64,000 nt of DNA from Nocardia mexicana NBRC 108244 (lineage in GTDB: Bacteria > Actinomycetota > Actinomycetes > Mycobacteriales > Mycobacteriaceae). Positions 61,608 to 64,000 of the stretch are shown here, one piece after another. The notes under the pieces are model-generated. The model saw only the letters and a list, made by a program, of their open reading frames with translations. It was not told the origin of the DNA and made no database searches. Each line of letters opens with the position of its first letter. The first letter of the stretch is position 1. The translations under genes were made by a program, and so were the position numbers. The DNA is taken from positions 62,001-126,000 of the forward strand of contig NZ_BDBV01000019.1 in assembly GCF_001613165.1 (NCBI RefSeq). Reading direction: 5' to 3'.

Positions 61608-63719
61608 ATGGCAGGGCGGGTTACGAGGGTTGCACGGTGGGCCGCACCGGTATTGACCGCGGTTCTCCTGACCGCGTGCGGTAGTGGTTCCACCACCCCG
61701 GGGGACGAGTTCCAGTGGCTGGAGGAGGTCGAGAGCCCCCGGTCCGCCGCCTGGGTCGAATCCGAGAACGCGAAGACCCTCGGCGCGCTGCAGCAGGATC
61801 CGCGGTATTCGGCGAATCTGGAGGGCGCCCAGCAGGTGGGCAAGTCCCCGGACCGCCTGCCGGAGCCGACGATCATCGACGGCGAGGTCTACAACTTCTG
61901 GCAGGACGGCGAGCACGGCCGCGGCATCTGGCGCAAGACCTCGATTTCCGATTACGAGGCGGCCCAGCCGAATTGGGTTACCGTACTGGATCTCGACGCA
62001 CTCGCGAAGTCCGAGGGCAAGGACTGGGTGTGGCAGGGCGTCGGCTGCTCACCCGTCACCGAGTCGCACTGCCTGATCTCGCTGTCCGAGGGCGGCGAGG
62101 ACGCCTCGACGTTCCGCGAATTCGACACGCGCACCGGGCAATTCGTCTCCGGCGGGTTCGTGCTGCCGCGCGGCAAGCAGCTGGTGAACTGGGCCGACGA
62201 CGACACCGTGCTGGTGTCGCGGGAATGGCAGCCGGGCGAGCTGACGGCCTCGGGCTATCCGTACATCGTCAAGAGCTGGCAGCGCGGTCGGCCCCTCGCG
62301 GAGGCCACCGAGATCGCCCGCGGCGACAAGGCCGATATGCGGGCGATGCCGATGGTGCTCGCCGACGGCGACGGCCACCGCCTGGCGCTGGTGGCCCGTG
62401 CCCGATCGTTCTTCGACCACGAGTACACCCTCGCCACCGGCGCGAACCGGCCGCTCGCCCTGCCCGTGAAATCCGAACCGGTCGGCCTGGTCGGCAATCG
62501 CCTGCTGGTCCGGCTGGATCAGCCGTGGGAGACCGGCGGCGCGAATTTCCCCGCGGGATCGCTGGTCTCGCTGGATGCCGAGGCGGTAGCGAGAGATCCG
62601 GAACGGCTGCGGGCCACGGCGGTCTACATCCCGGGGCCGCAGGACAGCCTGCAGGACGTGTCCACCACCAGGAACGGCGTCGTCGTCACCTCGCTGCACG
62701 ATGTGCGCGCGCAGGTCGCGGTGTACAGCCCACAACCGGACGGCGGCTGGCGGTCCGCCCCGGTGGCGCTGCCGGACAACGCGTCGATCAGCACCGCGGC
62801 GACCGATACCCACGGCGCCCTCGCCTACCTGAAGGTGGAGTCCTTCCTGACCCCACCGGCGCTGTGGCGCCTGGATACCACCACCGCCCTGGCCACCGCC
62901 GCGAAAAGCTCACCACCGCAATTCGATCCGTCCCCATACGTTGTCGAACAGCAGCACGCCACCTCCCCCGACGGCACGAGCGTCCCGTACTTCGTCGTCC
63001 ACCGCGCCGATATGAGGCTCGACGGGGCGAACCCCACCGCCCTGACCGCGTACGGCGGCTTCGGCGTTCCGCAGACCCCGCACTACGACGGCACCCTGGG
63101 CAAGCTGTGGCTCGATCGCGGCGGTGTGCTCGCGATGGCCAATATCCGCGGCGGCGGCGAATTCGGCCCGGCCTGGCACGAGGCCGCGCTGAAGACCCAT
63201 CGCCAGCGCGCGTTCGACGACTTCGCCGCCGTGGGAACCGATCTCGTCGATCGCAAGATCACCACGCCGCAGCGCCTGGGCATCACGGGCCGCTCGAACG
63301 GCGGCCTGCTCATGGGCGTCGAGTTCACCCAGCACCCGGAGCTGTGGAATGCCGTGGACATCGGCGTGCCGCTGCTGGACATGCTGCGGTACGAGCAGAT
63401 CGCCGCCGGCGCCTCGTGGGTGGGCGAATACGGCAGCGTCGCCAACCCCGACGAGCGCGCCTTCCTCGAGTCCGTCTCGCCCTATCAGCAGCTGAAGCAG
63501 GGTGTGCGGTACCCGGAACCGTTCGTCTGGACCACCACCAAGGACGACCGCGTCGGCCCCCAGCACGCGCGCAAGTTCGCGGCGAAACTGGCCTCGCTCG
63601 GTGCTCCGTACCTGTTCTACGAGCCGTCCGTCGGTGGGCACCGCGGCAGCACCAATATCGACGAGCAGGCCACGATCACCGCGCTGCGATACACCTACTT
63701 CGCGCGAAAGCTCATGTAG
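61608..63719 (+). CDS. Prolyl oligopeptidase-family (S9) lipoprotein
   Basis: 703 residues from ATG 61608 behind GGGGAGGG. The N-terminus is a lipoprotein signal with lipobox LTAC (Cys at about residue 24), so the enzyme is probably anchored on the outer face of the membrane. Residues about 90-430 form the beta-propeller; the C-terminal alpha/beta hydrolase follows. It has ALTAYGGFGVPQTPHYDG, the family stretch MANIRGGGEFGPAWHEAALK, nucleophile Ser in TGRSNGGLLMG, Asp in TTKDDRVGPQHA and His in GGHRGSTNIDEQ, so the catalytic triad is complete. It would cut short Pro-containing or similar peptides. Close in layout to Pro-endopeptidases of about 700 residues. Confidence 0.93.
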   Translation: MAGRVTRVARWAAPVLTAVLLTACGSGSTTPGDEFQWLEEVESPRSAAWVESENAKTLGALQQDPRYSANLEGAQQVGKSPDRLPEPTIIDGEVYNFWQDGEHGRGIWRKTSISDYEAAQPNWVTVLDLDALAKSEGKDWVWQGVGCSPVTESHCLISLSEGGEDASTFREFDTRTGQFVSGGFVLPRGKQLVNWADDDTVLVSREWQPGELTASGYPYIVKSWQRGRPLAEATEIARGDKADMRAMPMVLADGDGHRLALVARARSFFDHEYTLATGANRPLALPVKSEPVGLVGNRLLVRLDQPWETGGANFPAGSLVSLDAEAVARDPERLRATAVYIPGPQDSLQDVSTTRNGVVVTSLHDVRAQVAVYSPQPDGGWRSAPVALPDNASISTAATDTHGALAYLKVESFLTPPALWRLDTTTALATAAKSSPPQFDPSPYVVEQQHATSPDGTSVPYFVVHRADMRLDGANPTALTAYGGFGVPQTPHYDGTLGKLWLDRGGVLAMANIRGGGEFGPAWHEAALKTHRQRAFDDFAAVGTDLVDRKITTPQRLGITGRSNGGLLMGVEFTQHPELWNAVDIGVPLLDMLRYEQIAAGASWVGEYGSVANPDERAFLESVSPYQQLKQGVRYPEPFVWTTTKDDRVGPQHARKFAAKLASLGAPYLFYEPSVGGHRGSTNIDEQATITALRYTYFARKLM

Positions 63720-63734
63720 CCCAGTAACTTCGAG

Positions 63735-64000
63735 CTAGCGGCGCAGCTCACGATCGGCCGTCGAGAGCACGGAGCGGATGCCGAGTACCACCAGCGGAGC
63801 GAGGCTGAGTGTGTAGAGATCCGCGAACATCGGTGCGGCAACCTCGAATTGCGCATGCCACCGCACCCGGGTCCCGCCGGCGGCCTCCTCGAAGACGATG
63901 ACTCCGTCCTGAGACCGCATCGGCGGAAAGGTCGTCAGCGCTCGGTAGCGCAGCAGCCGCGGCGGGTCGTATTCGACGATCTCCTCGGTGACGCGCAGCA
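63735..64000 (-). CDS. SRPBCC-family protein, N-terminus beyond right edge
   Basis: The C-terminal 87 codons of a minus-strand gene, cut by the right edge; it ends with TAG at 63735-63737, 15 bases from the convergent S9 peptidase stop. The visible part VTEEIVEYDPPRLLRYRALTTFPP and GGTRVRWHAQFEV is typical of SRPBCC (polyketide cyclase/dehydrase-like) proteins that bind hydrophobic ligands in a helix-grip fold. The C-terminal helix APMFADLYTLSLAPLVVLGI is hydrophobic. Substrate unknown. Confidence 0.8.
   Translation of the reverse strand, partial: LRVTEEIVEYDPPRLLRYRALTTFPPMRSQDGVIVFEEAAGGTRVRWHAQFEVAAPMFADLYTLSLAPLVVLGIRSVLSTADRELRR

Overview
The window looks like chromosome of a Nocardia-type actinomycete (Nocardia or a close relative). 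It is very GC-rich throughout. It carries an ESX/type VII module with an EspG-type chaperone, and a leucine-degradation operon laid out like M. tuberculosis Rv2498c-Rv2506. Genus-level placement is inference, because no rRNA or other marker gene is present.

Region 1 (1 to about 38,050, minus strand) is a single giant non-ribosomal peptide synthetase (NRPS) gene that runs off the left edge. I read it in one uninterrupted frame for about 12,679 codons. It holds eleven complete or nearly complete modules: an initiation-type condensation domain on module 1, epimerisation domains on modules 6 and 11, and a C domain in the D-acceptor position on module 7. Pocket codes read by eye give Ser (modules 4, 7) and Thr (module 5). 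The other modules fall into recurring unassigned classes: modules 1/9/10, modules 2/8, modules 6/11, and module 3 alone. No thioesterase, MbtH-like protein, tailoring enzyme or exporter for it is visible; any such genes lie further left or elsewhere.

Region 2 (38.6-45.0 kb, minus strand) holds cobM, a Uma2-family nuclease-like protein, a compact type VII cassette (small PE/WXG-like protein, PPE-like protein with a Gly/Ser-rich tail, EspG-like chaperone), a DUF559 nuclease-like protein and a VOC-family protein. Region 3 (45.0-50.3 kb) holds a MarR regulator facing a PPOX/F420-type oxidoreductase, then a NarL-type two-component system divergent from a MacB-like ABC exporter. Two minisatellite arrays (21/22-bp and 28-bp units) lie here. 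Each sits beside a copy of the same inverted repeat, ATTCCGGC-N9-GCCGGAAT.

Region 4 (50.3-59.1 kb) is the leucine catabolic operon, reading accD1, accA1, fadE19, maoC-like, citE-like, acetoacetate-CoA ligase. Most junctions overlap by 1-4 bases. A divergent TetR gene (bkaR-like) and an AT-rich operator-like region lie at its head. Together these genes would take a branched acyl-CoA through carboxylation, hydration and lyase cleavage to acetyl-CoA and acetoacetate, which the ligase re-activates.

Region 5 (59.1-61.5 kb) is a run of four small secreted proteins with C-terminal glycine-zipper segments. The first and last are paralogues sharing a duplicated 5' leader whose hairpin sits exactly 20 bases before each start codon. 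Region 6 (61.6-64.0 kb) holds a lipoprotein prolyl oligopeptidase and the C-terminal part of an SRPBCC protein cut by the right edge. I found no tRNA, rRNA, CRISPR array, transposase or prophage gene.
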